Below are positions 38,284 through 48,282 of a DNA stretch of 64,000 nucleotides, in pieces (position 1 is the first letter of the stretch; each line of letters begins with the position of its first letter). Origin of the DNA: an uncultured Collinsella sp. GTDB taxonomy: Bacteria; Actinomycetota; Coriobacteriia; Coriobacteriales; Coriobacteriaceae. The notes beneath the pieces are model-generated. The model was not told the origin of the DNA. It worked only from the letters and a program-made list of their open reading frames with translations, and ran no database searches. The stretch spans positions 1 through 64,000 of the forward strand of contig CABRHX010000010.1 of the NCBI GenBank assembly GCA_902470805.1, written 5' to 3'. The position numbers and the translations under genes were made by a program.

Positions 38284-39483
38284 TCAATTCTTGGAGACCT
38301 GCATTCCTACCATTTTCAATGAAACAACGGCGGTAATTGCTATCGCGATTGCACCAATAATACCGAGCGCTATCTGAATGGGATATAACCTCAACACATG
38401 TCCAAATATGGAGAAAAACAATGCGGAAAAGAGGGCCCTTACCAGAGACGCGACGGAAAGGATCGTCGCGCGGAGATCGTCCGCTATCCCGTCTTGGATT
38501 AAGTTTTCCGAAGTGATGTACACCACTTCTGGGAGAAAACAAAGCACCATGCTAAGGCCAAACAAACACAGCGGATTTGAAGCGAACCACGGAAGAATCA
38601 TGAAAAGGCCAGCCTCGATTAGCATCGAGCCGAGCATGGTATTTCTTTTCCCAAAACGCGATGAGAAGAAATCTGCCGCAATGTAGGCCGTCGCATTTAC
38701 TGCATAGGATGCACCGAAAAAGATTCCTATTATGGAGACGGGAGCATGAAACGCGTCGAATACCAACTGATTCAAGTTGTAATAACTCCCGTAGAATCCG
38801 TCGAGCATGCTTGTGCCGATTAGGAGAAGCAATATAGCAAAAGCGGATTCTCCAACGCACCAGGTTTCGCGTCTGAAGATCTTGGCTACGTCAAACCTTT
38901 CCTCCCCAGAGCTTTCAGAACGGGTCGTTTCCGTCCTCTCAATGGGATACAGAAGGGAAAGCTGCAGAAGATAGAAAACGGAAACGCATACGTAGAGGGC
39001 ACTCCAAGATACTTGGGCAATGAATGATCCAAGTACGATTGCCACTCCCGTCGCGATTGATTGCGCGGCAAGCAGCCGAGCGTTGATGGTGAGGAAGCGC
39101 TCTCCTTGACCGGCATTTCGGGCAATTTCATATAAAAGTGCTTGTTCGGATCCCGATTGAAGGGAGTAGGCGAGTGCCTCAACAAGGGAAAGCGCGACGA
39201 GAAAGGGGCCTGAGAGCAACAGCACGCCAGCCGTATGGAAGAAAAGCAGCAGCACGCCCACTTGAATCGAAAACTTCTTTCCAAAGAAATCGCCTATCAG
39301 CCCTGTTGGCAGCTCGAGGACGACCGTTGCTATGTTGAACAGGGCTTGATAAAGCGCGATTTCCGTTACAGACATTCCTTTCTCCGCAAGGAAAAGTAGA
39401 AACACTCCCCGATTTAAAACAAATCCCGTGAGAACGAAAAAGGCGGAATAGACGTGCAGTTGCGTAATGGCGTTCTTATTCAT
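38284..39483 (-). CDS. Major facilitator superfamily transporter
   Basis: 399 residues with about 12 hydrophobic helices and the MFS loop motif GLIGDFFGKKFSI between helices 2 and 3. Substrate not evident; shape is that of drug or metabolite efflux carriers. The ribosome site is weak (GGTAGTG). Codon use is clearly more A/T-rich than the flanking dnaE and addAB, which points to horizontal gain. It is not in an operon with its neighbours. Confidence 0.88.
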   Translation of the reverse strand: MNKNAITQLHVYSAFFVLTGFVLNRGVFLLFLAEKGMSVTEIALYQALFNIATVVLELPTGLIGDFFGKKFSIQVGVLLLFFHTAGVLLLSGPFLVALSLVEALAYSLQSGSEQALLYEIARNAGQGERFLTINARLLAAQSIATGVAIVLGSFIAQVSWSALYVCVSVFYLLQLSLLYPIERTETTRSESSGEERFDVAKIFRRETWCVGESAFAILLLLIGTSMLDGFYGSYYNLNQLVFDAFHAPVSIIGIFFGASYAVNATAYIAADFFSSRFGKRNTMLGSMLIEAGLFMILPWFASNPLCLFGLSMVLCFLPEVVYITSENLIQDGIADDLRATILSVASLVRALFSALFFSIFGHVLRLYPIQIALGIIGAIAIAITAVVSLKMVGMQVSKN

Positions 39484-39586
39484 TTGGCACTACCATCAAC
39501 TATTTTTGTCGGGCCGCTCGCTACTGATTCGAAGCCTGAAGTGTTCACAGTTGATGTGAAGAGCGGTAAAGCTTTTGCACAGGGTA

Positions 39587-40096
39587 TCAATGGAATACAT
39601 CCGAAGCGTTTTCGGCAGTATCATCGGCGAAGGCGGGATTAGCCTTTACGCGGCGCTCACCCTCGATGTATTTGACGATTTGATCAATTGTCTGGTTGGC
39701 GTGGCTCTTGAGCTTGCGCTCATAGAAGAAGAGGCCGAGCTTGCCGCGCGTGCCAGACGTGTTGCCACCCACACCCTGAAAATCCTCGGTATAGGTGAGC
39801 TCGCAGGCACCATCGCCAGCAGGTGCAGCCTCATAGCGCATGGTATTGATGCCCGCCGCATACTGAAAACGGACCTCATAGAGGCACGGGTAGTCAAAGT
39901 GCTTGATCTTAACCTTGATCGCCGTGCCCTTGGCCTTGCCTTTTGCAGACTGGGCACGCTTCTCGTACTTATAGCCGTTGAGCTTGTTGCGGCTGGGACG
40001 CTTGCCCGTGGCGTTCTCGATATCCTGCATGATGGACCCCGCCAGAGCGTCAAAAAACTCCTCCGGTGTCACCTTAAGCGTTTTGGTGAGCTGCAT
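39587..40096 (-). CDS. DUF3284-type hypothetical protein
   Basis: 169 residues. The opening LTKTLKVTPEEFFDALAGSIMQDIENATG, followed by a beta-rich body (FDYPCLYEVRFQ, CELTYTEDF), matches the DUF3284 layout as I know it. No signal or membrane segment. AAGGAG lies 5 nt before the ATG. Biochemical role unknown; some relatives sit in PTS or phage settings, neither of which is seen here. Confidence 0.75.
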   Translation of the reverse strand: MQLTKTLKVTPEEFFDALAGSIMQDIENATGKRPSRNKLNGYKYEKRAQSAKGKAKGTAIKVKIKHFDYPCLYEVRFQYAAGINTMRYEAAPAGDGACELTYTEDFQGVGGNTSGTRGKLGLFFYERKLKSHANQTIDQIVKYIEGERRVKANPAFADDTAENASDVFH

Positions 40097-40160
40097 GATG
40101 GCTCCTTATTCGTTTGAACCGTTCGAGTCATTGTACCGCCCCAGGCTCTCCCATGCGTTG

Positions 40161-40222
40161 CGGTGCTATTTGGACGATTGAGGGCTTTACGGCCGCAAAA
40201 CTAACCAAATAGCACCGTAAAG
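40161..40222. repeat. Inverted repeat between addA and the DUF3284 gene
   Basis: CGGTGCTATTTGG (40161-40173) has its complement at 40205-40217. An overlapping pairing CTTTACGG (40185-40192)/CCGTAAAG (40215-40222) competes with it, so two structures exclude each other. Confidence 0.65.
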
Positions 40223-40232
40223 CTTGAGGTGG

Positions 40233-43200
40233 CTAGAGGTTGTAGGTGACCACTTGAGGTTCGGCGGGTTCAACGAAGATGGTTGGATCGGCCTGCTCCA
40301 CGCGGACGAACTTGACGGTCACAGCCTCAAAGCCCGCCTTGCGCAGAACATCAGCGTAGACGCGCGCCTGCAGGGCGTGCTTCTCGAGCAGCTGCTCCAC
40401 CGTCTCGTCCGGCGTGCCGCCCGTCTTGTAGTCGATGACCAGCGCGCGCGACGGATCGGCCGGGTCGGTCGCCAGCGCATCGATGGCGCCCTCGGCATAG
40501 GCGCCGTAGCGGGCAATGTCCTCGTCCTCGCAGCCCAGCGAAAAGAACGGCACCTCGGCGCGAACGCACGGCCACGCGAGCAGGTCGGCACGAACAGCCG
40601 ACTTGAGCCAGCGGTCCAGGGCAACGTCGAAGCGTTCGCGCTGCTCCGACGTCAGGCGCCACAGGCGCGCCAGGGCGTCGGCACGCTCAGCGGGCAGCTC
40701 ACCGGTATCCATCTCGATCAGCCACTGGCAGGCGGCATGGAAGGCCGAGCCCAGCGCCATGGGATTGCCGGCGGGCTCAACGGCGGCCACGTCTGCATCC
40801 GTCATCTCGGAACCATCCGACTCCGCATCATCGCCAGCCTCGTCCATGGGCGCGTGTGCCTCGGCGGCACGGTCCTCGGACTCGGCATGCAGCGCCGCGG
40901 CAATTGACGAGTAGCTGTACGAATCGCGCGCCGGATACGGGCAGGTGCCCATGCGCACGCCCACCGCCTGGGGATACACGAGCTCAAACGCATCGGGCTC
41001 GGGGTCGGCAGGACCGGGAACGGCAACTCGGGCATCTGCACCGGCACCCTCCGGCTCTGCATCGCCGCGAACGAGCCTGCCCTCGGCATCCAGTGAAGCG
41101 TTGGCCTCAAACGCCTGCTCGCCAAACGTAAAGTTCGCGAGCGAAATGAGCTCGTAGTCGCCCGGCTGGGAGTTGTCGAACACCAGGCGGTCGGCATCGA
41201 GCTGCGGCATGTCCAGAGCGTCGGTCGGCAAAATACGGCGCAGCACGTCGTAGGTCAGATCGGTCTCGACGTCGAAGGTCGGCGCCGTCACCTTGCCGCG
41301 GCTCACGCCGGCATCCATCGCCAGAATGACCAGCTCGCGCGCTCGCGTCATGGCGACATAGAGCAGGCGGGCCCGCTCCTCGAGCGAAAGCTGGAGGTCG
41401 TCGTTGCGCAGGCGGGCAAATGCCTCGGCGGGAGAGCCCGTCGCACAGACGTCCTCCATGAGCTCCGGCGGCAGCCACAGCGACGTGCCCTTGCCCTTAA
41501 ACGCATGCTCAAACTGCTTTTTAACGTCGTCGCCCTTCACAAAAGTCCCGTCGGCGAGCTTAACGCCGTCGAAGCGTGCCGGCAGCGCCACGACCTGCGC
41601 TCCGCCCTCGACGCGACCCATCTGTGCCGCGCCCGAGGACTTACGCACGCCAAAGCACTCGGCAACCGCCACGACCGGATATTCCAGACCCTTGGAGGCG
41701 TGCACCGTCATGATGCGCACCGCGCCGTCACCCTCCTCGTTGAGGGCGCCCGGGGCCTCCTTGCCCGCCAAGAAGCGGTCGAAGGCCAGCGCGATGGAAC
41801 GCGGCGAGTTGCCGAACTCGGCCTCCGCCTCGGCCACGGCGTCGAGCGCCTTGAGCACGTTGGCGGCAATGGCCTTGCCCTCGGGACCACGCTGCGCCAG
41901 ACGCACAAACCAGCCGGAGGCGTTGACCACGTCGCGCGCGATGGCGGCGAACGAATCGCGGCCCACGCGACGAAGCGCATACCGCAGCACCTCGCGGGCG
42001 CGCGTCACGAGCGGCAAGTCTTGCAAACCCGGCACATCGGAACCGCTCATGATGCCCACGTCGATATTCCGGCGCGAGGTCTCCCCTGTCTCGCTATCGA
42101 GCTTGGTCGCCAGCGCCAGGAACTCCTGGGCGCCGAGCGCAAACATCGGCGAGGCGAGCAGCGGCATAAGGCCCTGCGCCGTATCGGCCGGATTGGCGAG
42201 CGCACAGACCAGGGCGCGCACCGTCTGCACCTCGGCTGCCTGGGCAAAGACCGAGCCGCCCGCGATGACGCAGTCGAGCCCCTGGTCGCGGAAGGCCTGT
42301 GCGTAGACGTCTGCGTTGGTCATGCGGCCCAGCAGCAGCACCATGCCGCCCTGGGGCTGGCCGGCATCGGCAAGAGCGCGGAATCGCTCGGCGATCGCAC
42401 GGGCCTTGGCCTGCGTGCGCTCCTGCGTACTGCCGCCGGCAACAAAGAGGGCCTGGCGACGCGAGGCGTCCGCCACCAGCGTGTCCTTGCGGCCGTCGCT
42501 CGCCTCAAGATCCAAAAAGCCCTGCATCAGGCCGCCGTCGTCCCCGTCAAAGACGCGTGCCACGTAACGCAGCACCTCGTCGTGGCTGCGGAAGTTGCGC
42601 ACGAGTTTGACGAGCTCGCCAGCAGGGGCGTCGGTCACGGCAGTCGCCTCGGACGCGGCAGTCGAGCCCACCTTGCGCTCCTGGCGACGGAACACCTCGA
42701 CCTCGGCGCCGCGGAAGCGATAGATGGACTGTTGTGCATCGCCCACGGTGCACAGCGCGCGCTCCCCCGCACCCGTCAGGTAACGAATCAGATCGACCTG
42801 CATCTGGTCGGTATCCTGAAACTCATCGATCATGACCATCTTAAAGCGGCCCTCGTACGCAGCACGAATGGCAGGGTAATCGCGCAGGGCCTCGTAAGCC
42901 ATGCGCAGCAGGTCGTTGTTGTCGAGGGCAGACTGGCCGGCCTTCAGCGCGCGATACTCGGCCTCCACGGAACGGGCCAGGCCCACCAGCGCATCGAGCG
43001 CCGGGGCACCGCAGGCAAGCACGATATTGATAAACGCATCGGCGGCCTCGGCCTTGAGCAGCTCGACCTGCTCCTTGGGGAACGCCTTGCTCGCGCGCGG
43101 CATGGTGCACGACATCATGAGTCGCGCCGCATCGGCCATGGTCTTGCCGCTCGCCTCGAACGCGGCGATGGCGTCGAGCGCCACCTGCGCCTTCTCGGTC

Positions 43201-43865
43201 GCGGCCTTGCTCGCACCCAGCGCCGCGCGATAGGCATCGGCGAGTGCCGAGGTATCGGCCTGGCCGCGCGCCACGCGCACGTCGTCCATACCGCCCGGCA
43301 ACTGGCTCGACAGCTCCAGCAGGTCGCGCACCAGACCCTTGATGGTCGTACCGCCGCCAAAGGAACCGCCCTCGCCCGCCATGGGATACCAGGCATAGAG
43401 GGCCTTGAGCGATGCCGCGAGCTCGGGGGCGGCATCGGGTGCCGTCGCGCGACCCAGCACATGCTCAACAGCCTGATCCATGAGCTCGTCGGTATCGGTG
43501 AGCACCGTGAACTCGGGGTCGATGCCCAGCTCCAGCGCGTGCGCGCGCAGGATACGCGAGCACATGCCGTGAATGGTCGAAATCCACGCGTCGTCGACGG
43601 TCAGTGCTTCCTCGTCCATACCCTCGTCGATAAGCGCACGGCGCACGCGGTCGCGGATCTCGGCCGCGGCATCTTTGGTAAAGGTAATGGCGAGCACCTG
43701 GTCCAGATGCTCAACGAACGGACCGGATTCGGGCGAGAGCGCATAGACGATGCGGCGCGTGAGGGTAAAGGTCTTACCCGAACCGGCGCCCGCCGAGACA
43801 AACAGCGGGCGGTCGAGCGTTTTGACAATCTGCAGCTGTTGCGGCATCAAAGTCGAAAGATCCAT
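40233..43865 (-). CDS. addA: AddA-like helicase-nuclease
   Basis: 1210 residues. UvrD-type motor with SAGAGSGKTFTLT (about 24-36), VMIDEFQDTDQMQ and ASKGLEYPVV, then a C-terminal RecB-type nuclease with the Asp/Lys pair in VIDYKTGG (about 1145). With AddB it unwinds and trims DNA double-strand ends for RecA loading. AAGGAGG precedes the ATG, 3 nt after the addB stop. Confidence 0.92.
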   Translation of the reverse strand: MDLSTLMPQQLQIVKTLDRPLFVSAGAGSGKTFTLTRRIVYALSPESGPFVEHLDQVLAITFTKDAAAEIRDRVRRALIDEGMDEEALTVDDAWISTIHGMCSRILRAHALELGIDPEFTVLTDTDELMDQAVEHVLGRATAPDAAPELAASLKALYAWYPMAGEGGSFGGGTTIKGLVRDLLELSSQLPGGMDDVRVARGQADTSALADAYRAALGASKAATEKAQVALDAIAAFEASGKTMADAARLMMSCTMPRASKAFPKEQVELLKAEAADAFINIVLACGAPALDALVGLARSVEAEYRALKAGQSALDNNDLLRMAYEALRDYPAIRAAYEGRFKMVMIDEFQDTDQMQVDLIRYLTGAGERALCTVGDAQQSIYRFRGAEVEVFRRQERKVGSTAASEATAVTDAPAGELVKLVRNFRSHDEVLRYVARVFDGDDGGLMQGFLDLEASDGRKDTLVADASRRQALFVAGGSTQERTQAKARAIAERFRALADAGQPQGGMVLLLGRMTNADVYAQAFRDQGLDCVIAGGSVFAQAAEVQTVRALVCALANPADTAQGLMPLLASPMFALGAQEFLALATKLDSETGETSRRNIDVGIMSGSDVPGLQDLPLVTRAREVLRYALRRVGRDSFAAIARDVVNASGWFVRLAQRGPEGKAIAANVLKALDAVAEAEAEFGNSPRSIALAFDRFLAGKEAPGALNEEGDGAVRIMTVHASKGLEYPVVAVAECFGVRKSSGAAQMGRVEGGAQVVALPARFDGVKLADGTFVKGDDVKKQFEHAFKGKGTSLWLPPELMEDVCATGSPAEAFARLRNDDLQLSLEERARLLYVAMTRARELVILAMDAGVSRGKVTAPTFDVETDLTYDVLRRILPTDALDMPQLDADRLVFDNSQPGDYELISLANFTFGEQAFEANASLDAEGRLVRGDAEPEGAGADARVAVPGPADPEPDAFELVYPQAVGVRMGTCPYPARDSYSYSSIAAALHAESEDRAAEAHAPMDEAGDDAESDGSEMTDADVAAVEPAGNPMALGSAFHAACQWLIEMDTGELPAERADALARLWRLTSEQRERFDVALDRWLKSAVRADLLAWPCVRAEVPFFSLGCEDEDIARYGAYAEGAIDALATDPADPSRALVIDYKTGGTPDETVEQLLEKHALQARVYADVLRKAGFEAVTVKFVRVEQADPTIFVEPAEPQVVTYNL

Positions 43866-43868
43866 GGT

Positions 43869-46800
43869 CTACACGTCCCTCCTTACAAACGTTCCTTCGT
43901 GGTTATACGAGCAGCGCGCATGCGCGGTCTGCGCCGCCGTCGGATCGACAGCGGCGACGTCGCCCGCCTCGAGCTCGCGCAGGCGCTCGGCGATGCCGGC
44001 CTCAACGCGATCGAGCAGGACGTCGAAGTCCATGCTGCCACCCTCGCCGGGGAAACCTTTCTTAAGGCCCGGGATGCGGCCGTCGCCGCGCTCTTCCTCG
44101 AGCAGCTCGGCGCTCGCGGCACCGCGCAACGCCGGCTTGCCGCCCTTGGTCGAAAAGTAGAGCGCCGCGCGGGTGTCCAAATCCAGCGCCCGGCGCATGG
44201 CCTGGGCGTAGATGAGCGTTTGGGTATGTGGTGGCAACCAGCGCGGATCGTCGATGGGCGCCGTGCCCGATTCCTCGTCGCGCACCGTGGGGTCGGCGAG
44301 CTTAAACTCCTCAACGCCCGTGCGATGCTTGTAGTCGATCACCACGGCACGATTCTCGGCGTCCACGTCCACGCGGTCGATGCGCCCGCCAAGCGGCCAA
44401 CCGGCATACTCGACCTTGAGCTCGTTGAAGGCGAACTCCAGGTAGCGCGGGGCAAAGGGGGCAAGTGCCTCGGACTCGTAGGCAAGCACACCCTCCAGCT
44501 GCGGCAAGATCTCGGCCACCTGGCGTTCCTCCACCGCAGAGAGCGGCACCAGCGGGCCCTCCGTGCCGCGCTTGCCGGCGTGCTCGGCCAACGTCTCGTC
44601 AAAGACCTCGTGCAGCAGCTCCTGTGCGCGCGGCAGATTCTCGGGCGTCACGCGCTCCATGCCCTCTTGGGGCAGACGGGCATGCAGATGCTCCAGCACG
44701 TCGTGGACAAAGTTGCCCTTTTCCATGTTGCCAAAGCCCGCGTCGATCGACTGGGGCTTGACGCGATACGAGACGAACCAGCATAGCGGGCAGGTCGAAT
44801 AGGCCTCGATCTGCGAGGCGGACGTCAGACGCGGCACGAGCGGCGCGTCCTCACCCTCGCCATCGCGACGGCGCAGGACCAAATACGGCACGGCCTCGGC
44901 ACTCAGATGCTGAGGGGCTTCACAGGTCACGCGCTCGCGCTTGAAGCCTTCACCTGCCGCGGGATCAAAGTCGGCGATGATATCGCCCTCGCCCACGCGC
45001 ATGGGCTTGGCAGCGCCAGCGGCCTCGGCATGTGCCCACAGCTCGGTCCATACGGCTGCCGGGTAGCACTCGCGTGCCTGGCGATCGTGCGTCACACGGG
45101 CGAGCGCGACCGGACCGCTCGCCGCCTGCATCGCACGGCCAAAGCGCACGCGCAGCAGGGCAGCGGGCTCCAAAGACACGCCGTCGCGGCGCAGCTCGGC
45201 TGTCAACGTGGCAAGCGGGCCCTCTTCGTGCGAAAGCGGATAGCTGTCCAGGTCGACATCGGCAAACAGCACGGCATCGTAGCTGCCAGGGCGAAGAACC
45301 GACGCATCGGCAAGCGACGCGAAGCGCACTTGTGCTCGTGGTGTGCGATCGACCTCATAGGTCTCGTAATCGTAGGCGGTACTGCGCTTGTCCACCTTGG
45401 TTCGAACGCCGTCGAGAACCGGCACGGTCGCGGCCTGCGACACGTCGAGCGCGCGAGCATCGTTCATAAGGATGTCGATGGCATGGCGCAGCAAAGCCGT
45501 CTCTGCCTGGCGACGGGCCTGGCCGTCAAGGCCGCCTAGAGCGCGATCGGGCAACGCCTCGGCAACGGCAAGCATGGCCTTAAGCGCCGTCACGGGCTTG
45601 TCACGCCACAGCGCCTGGAACACGTCCGAGACCACACACGGTACGTTCTTAAACCAGTTATCGTCGCTCGTCGCCTTGCGCGCGCCCCTCACCTGGCCCT
45701 GAACGCTCTGCAGCAGGCTCTTGACGCCCGCGGTAGTCTTGCTGCGCGAGAGACGCATATTCTTATCGAAGGTACGGGCATTGACGGCATCAGCGCCCGA
45801 AAGCGGACTGTAGATCCAGTCGGTAAGCTCCGGCGCGGGCCACCACTCAGTCTTGGAAGCAGTGCCCTCGTCGGCGGCTTTCATACGCTCGATCAGGTTG
45901 GCGAGCGCCGTAAACTGCCTGCCCGCGATGGACTGGGAAAACGCCGTGAACTCAGTCGTCTCGGCCGCAATGTGACGCGCCGCCAAACGGGCGGCGAGCT
46001 CGCCGAACAGCTGGGGTGCCCGGGCAAAAACGACGAGCACGCGCACGGGGTCGGCGGGCGTTGCAGTAGCTTTATCGGCCTTGGACTCCTTGTGCGCTTT
46101 CACCAACTTATCGATGGCGTCCGCATAGACATGAGCACGGGCATGGGGGCCGGCGACCTCAATAAAGGCAGGCTGAGCGGCGGCCCCGCAAGCGACATCA
46201 GACGCGACGGCGTCCTCCCCCAGCGGCGCGATCTCAAACAGCACACCGCGGGCATCAAATGCCGTGGCAAGCTCCTCGCGCATCGCCGCCTGCTCGCGGG
46301 CAAGCAGCACGACGACCTCTCCCCCATTGTTCGCCACGGCAGACAGCAGCTCGAGTAGACCGTGCGTAAACGACGTGGTACCGCGCACGCATACGGCGCG
46401 GGCGCACGCCGGCAGGCTATCGGCCAGGGCACCGGCCATAATGTCGGCTGCCTCGCAGGGCTCGACCATATCTCGACGGTCCAAACCGCCCGCGTAGGCA
46501 CGCAAAAGCTCAAACACACGAGCCTCGGCATCGCTTTTTGGCTCAGGCTGGCAATTGTTGCCACCGCATCGCTCGGCCGTCGTCCCCGCCACACCCGGCA
46601 GCACATCGCGGGCCATGCGTGCGAGCATGCGCACCGTGCCCTGGCTACGCGAAAGCGGCTGCAGGTCGGCATCGTCGCGGCGGGCAATCATATCCGAAAA
46701 CAGCATCTGACGTTGCAGGTTGTCGACGAAACCGCGCCCGTCGCCCAAAAGCTCCCAAAGCGAGCGAAGCCACGATGCGGGTGTCTTGTAGTCGATACCC

Positions 46801-46967
46801 AGCGAAATGCCGGCTTCCGCCGCATCATGACGGCACAGATCGAGCTCGGCAAACGTTGGTGCCAGCAACACGGCACGCCCGTGACGGGCAATAAGGTCGG
46901 CAAGCAGCGCCGACTCGGCATCGCTCAAATCCGTGCCGGCATTGGTGGTATAGATTCGAACAGGCAT
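43869..46967 (-). CDS. addB: AddB-like PD-(D/E)XK nuclease subunit
   Basis: 1032 residues. The N-terminal part is a helicase-like fold without a clear Walker A, and the C-terminal nuclease has VIDYKHRTG (about 880). A TCPLCWF motif lies near 727, but the later Cys cluster that completes the Fe-S site in classical AddB is reduced to one Cys near the end, so the cluster may be absent. GGAGG precedes the ATG. It forms the addB-addA operon with the next gene. Confidence 0.88.
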   Translation of the reverse strand: MPVRIYTTNAGTDLSDAESALLADLIARHGRAVLLAPTFAELDLCRHDAAEAGISLGIDYKTPASWLRSLWELLGDGRGFVDNLQRQMLFSDMIARRDDADLQPLSRSQGTVRMLARMARDVLPGVAGTTAERCGGNNCQPEPKSDAEARVFELLRAYAGGLDRRDMVEPCEAADIMAGALADSLPACARAVCVRGTTSFTHGLLELLSAVANNGGEVVVLLAREQAAMREELATAFDARGVLFEIAPLGEDAVASDVACGAAAQPAFIEVAGPHARAHVYADAIDKLVKAHKESKADKATATPADPVRVLVVFARAPQLFGELAARLAARHIAAETTEFTAFSQSIAGRQFTALANLIERMKAADEGTASKTEWWPAPELTDWIYSPLSGADAVNARTFDKNMRLSRSKTTAGVKSLLQSVQGQVRGARKATSDDNWFKNVPCVVSDVFQALWRDKPVTALKAMLAVAEALPDRALGGLDGQARRQAETALLRHAIDILMNDARALDVSQAATVPVLDGVRTKVDKRSTAYDYETYEVDRTPRAQVRFASLADASVLRPGSYDAVLFADVDLDSYPLSHEEGPLATLTAELRRDGVSLEPAALLRVRFGRAMQAASGPVALARVTHDRQARECYPAAVWTELWAHAEAAGAAKPMRVGEGDIIADFDPAAGEGFKRERVTCEAPQHLSAEAVPYLVLRRRDGEGEDAPLVPRLTSASQIEAYSTCPLCWFVSYRVKPQSIDAGFGNMEKGNFVHDVLEHLHARLPQEGMERVTPENLPRAQELLHEVFDETLAEHAGKRGTEGPLVPLSAVEERQVAEILPQLEGVLAYESEALAPFAPRYLEFAFNELKVEYAGWPLGGRIDRVDVDAENRAVVIDYKHRTGVEEFKLADPTVRDEESGTAPIDDPRWLPPHTQTLIYAQAMRRALDLDTRAALYFSTKGGKPALRGAASAELLEEERGDGRIPGLKKGFPGEGGSMDFDVLLDRVEAGIAERLRELEAGDVAAVDPTAAQTAHARCSYNHEGTFVRRDV

Positions 46968-47100
46968 GGTCCTCCGCTCAAACCGTTCGCAATAATCAAT
47001 GCATCCATCCTACCCGCCCAAGCGGACACATTGCCACCGCAGTTCCATCTTTTGGTACAAAGCAACCTGAACCCAACGCACCAGCCGATTGCAGGCATAT

Positions 47101-47127
47101 AAAAACCGCCCCCGGAGGGACGGTTCT
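47101..47127 (-). terminator. Terminator of yerC
   Basis: ACCGTCCC/GGGGCGGT stem (one G-T pair) with a TTTTTAT tract on the minus strand. Confidence 0.7.
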
Positions 47128-47151
47128 TCGTAATTCAATGTTGTCGCTGGC

Positions 47152-47451
47152 CTACTCGCCATCCTCCAACTTAATGAGGATCTTGCGGTAGCCACCGTAC
47201 TCGCCGTTCAGCGCCTTTGAAACGCGGCTCACCGTGGTGGACGAAGCGCCGGTACGGGCCTGAACCTCAACATAAGGCTCGCCCTCGTCCAAATAGCGCG
47301 CAACCTGCAAACGCTGAGAAAGGTCGCAAATCTCGCGCGGCGTGCAGATATCGGTCAAAAACGCTTGGATATCCTTCTCGTCGTCCAAAAGGCTAAATGC
47401 GTGGACCAGCTGCTTGACATCAGGCTTGTCAAACATGTTCTCGATATTCAT
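47152..47451 (-). CDS. yerC: YerC/YecD-type TrpR-related DNA-binding protein
   Basis: 99 residues, all helical, with the TrpR-like helix-turn-helix (LSQRLQVARYLDEGEPYVEVQARTG... TTVSRVSKAL). Length and motif order fit the YerC/YecD family, putative small repressors of unknown ligand. GGCGGTG precedes the ATG. Single gene with its own terminator. Confidence 0.92.
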   Translation of the reverse strand: MNIENMFDKPDVKQLVHAFSLLDDEKDIQAFLTDICTPREICDLSQRLQVARYLDEGEPYVEVQARTGASSTTVSRVSKALNGEYGGYRKILIKLEDGE

Positions 47452-47775
47452 CGATCACCGCCAAACCCGCCAAAAGGCATCGAAGTTGATACTGACATCG
47501 GGCATCGTTCACCCGTTCTATGCAATAGGGCAACGCCTGTGGCTTTTGCCCGTAGCAGTGTAGCACACCACCAAACTAAAGCGACAAGACTCTCTGCCAG
47601 CGGCGCGTTTTTCAGGACGAACGCCGTTTAGAAACCATATGCGCACGTAAGCTCCACGAATATTTGAGACAATGGGCGCCCAAACACCGCGGCGCGCCCG
47701 CGCAACCATCCAGGTCGCCGCCGTAAGCCGCTTCACGCGACGCCAGCAATCCCGGCGCAAGAAAGGATTCACGCC
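47452..47775. other. Divergent intergenic region yerC / small membrane protein
   Basis: 324 nt with no supported gene. A minus-strand TACACT about 110 nt before yerC, with TTGTCG 19 nt further up, is a weak promoter candidate. AAAGGA before 47776 is the ribosome site of the next gene. Confidence 0.4.
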
Positions 47776-48141
47776 ATGCGCTTTATGCTTAACTGGCTCT
47801 TCACCTCGATCGCCATCGCGATCGCCACGTTCCTCGTCCCCGGTATCCAACCCTTCGGCTTTGCCGAGACCTGGGTCTGCTTTGCCTTTGTGGGACTGTT
47901 CCTGAACATTGTCGATTCGTTCGTCAAACCGTTCCTCACGGTCATCTCGCTGCCGCTCACGATCATTACGCTGGGCATTTTCCAGCTTGTCGTCAACAGC
48001 TTTATGCTTGAGCTCGCGAGTTACCTGTCGGTCAACCTGCTGGGCGTCGGCATCTCCATCGCCAGCTTTGGATCAGCCTTTATGGGCAGCATCCTGGTGT
48101 CCATCACGCGCAGCATCCTCGACAGCATCGCCGAGGACTAA
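47776..48141 (+). CDS. Four-helix membrane protein, phage-holin-like family
   Basis: 121 residues with four hydrophobic helices, opening MRFMLNWLFTSIAIAIATFLVPGI, and containing VGLFLNIVDSFVKPFLTVISLPLTI, the pattern of the phage holin family IV/YvlD-like chromosomal proteins. These are not necessarily phage genes; no other phage gene is near. Role in the envelope unknown. AAAGGA lies upstream, and a strong terminator follows. Confidence 0.88.
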   Translation: MRFMLNWLFTSIAIAIATFLVPGIQPFGFAETWVCFAFVGLFLNIVDSFVKPFLTVISLPLTIITLGIFQLVVNSFMLELASYLSVNLLGVGISIASFGSAFMGSILVSITRSILDSIAED

Positions 48142-48181
48142 AATGGCCATTCCGGCCGTGTCCGTCTCAACAGCCCAAAAC

Positions 48182-48220
48182 GAAGGCCGCCCATCGCAAA
48201 AATGGGCGGCCTTCTTATTT
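48182..48220 (+). terminator. Terminator after the holin-like gene
   Basis: 12-bp perfect stem GAAGGCCGCCCA/TGGGCGGCCTTC followed by TTATTT. Confidence 0.88.
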
Positions 48221-48282
48221 GCCAAGTCTCAAAGGGCGAGAAAATCTACCATTTCCACCCCGTCCCCAAATGCAGGTGTGGG

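Noticed and set aside
38189..38542. 117-codon minus-strand frame at the end of the MFS gene
   Set aside because: Mostly out of frame with the MFS gene; the unique 90 nt have no start signal.
41505..44786. A 1093-codon plus-strand frame over addA/addB
   Set aside because: Antisense shadow spanning two real genes on the other strand; Arg/His/Ala-rich, no start signal.
47776..48141. Prophage remnant suggested by the holin-like gene
   Set aside because: The family is commonly chromosomal, and no lysin, capsid, integrase or other phage gene lies near.
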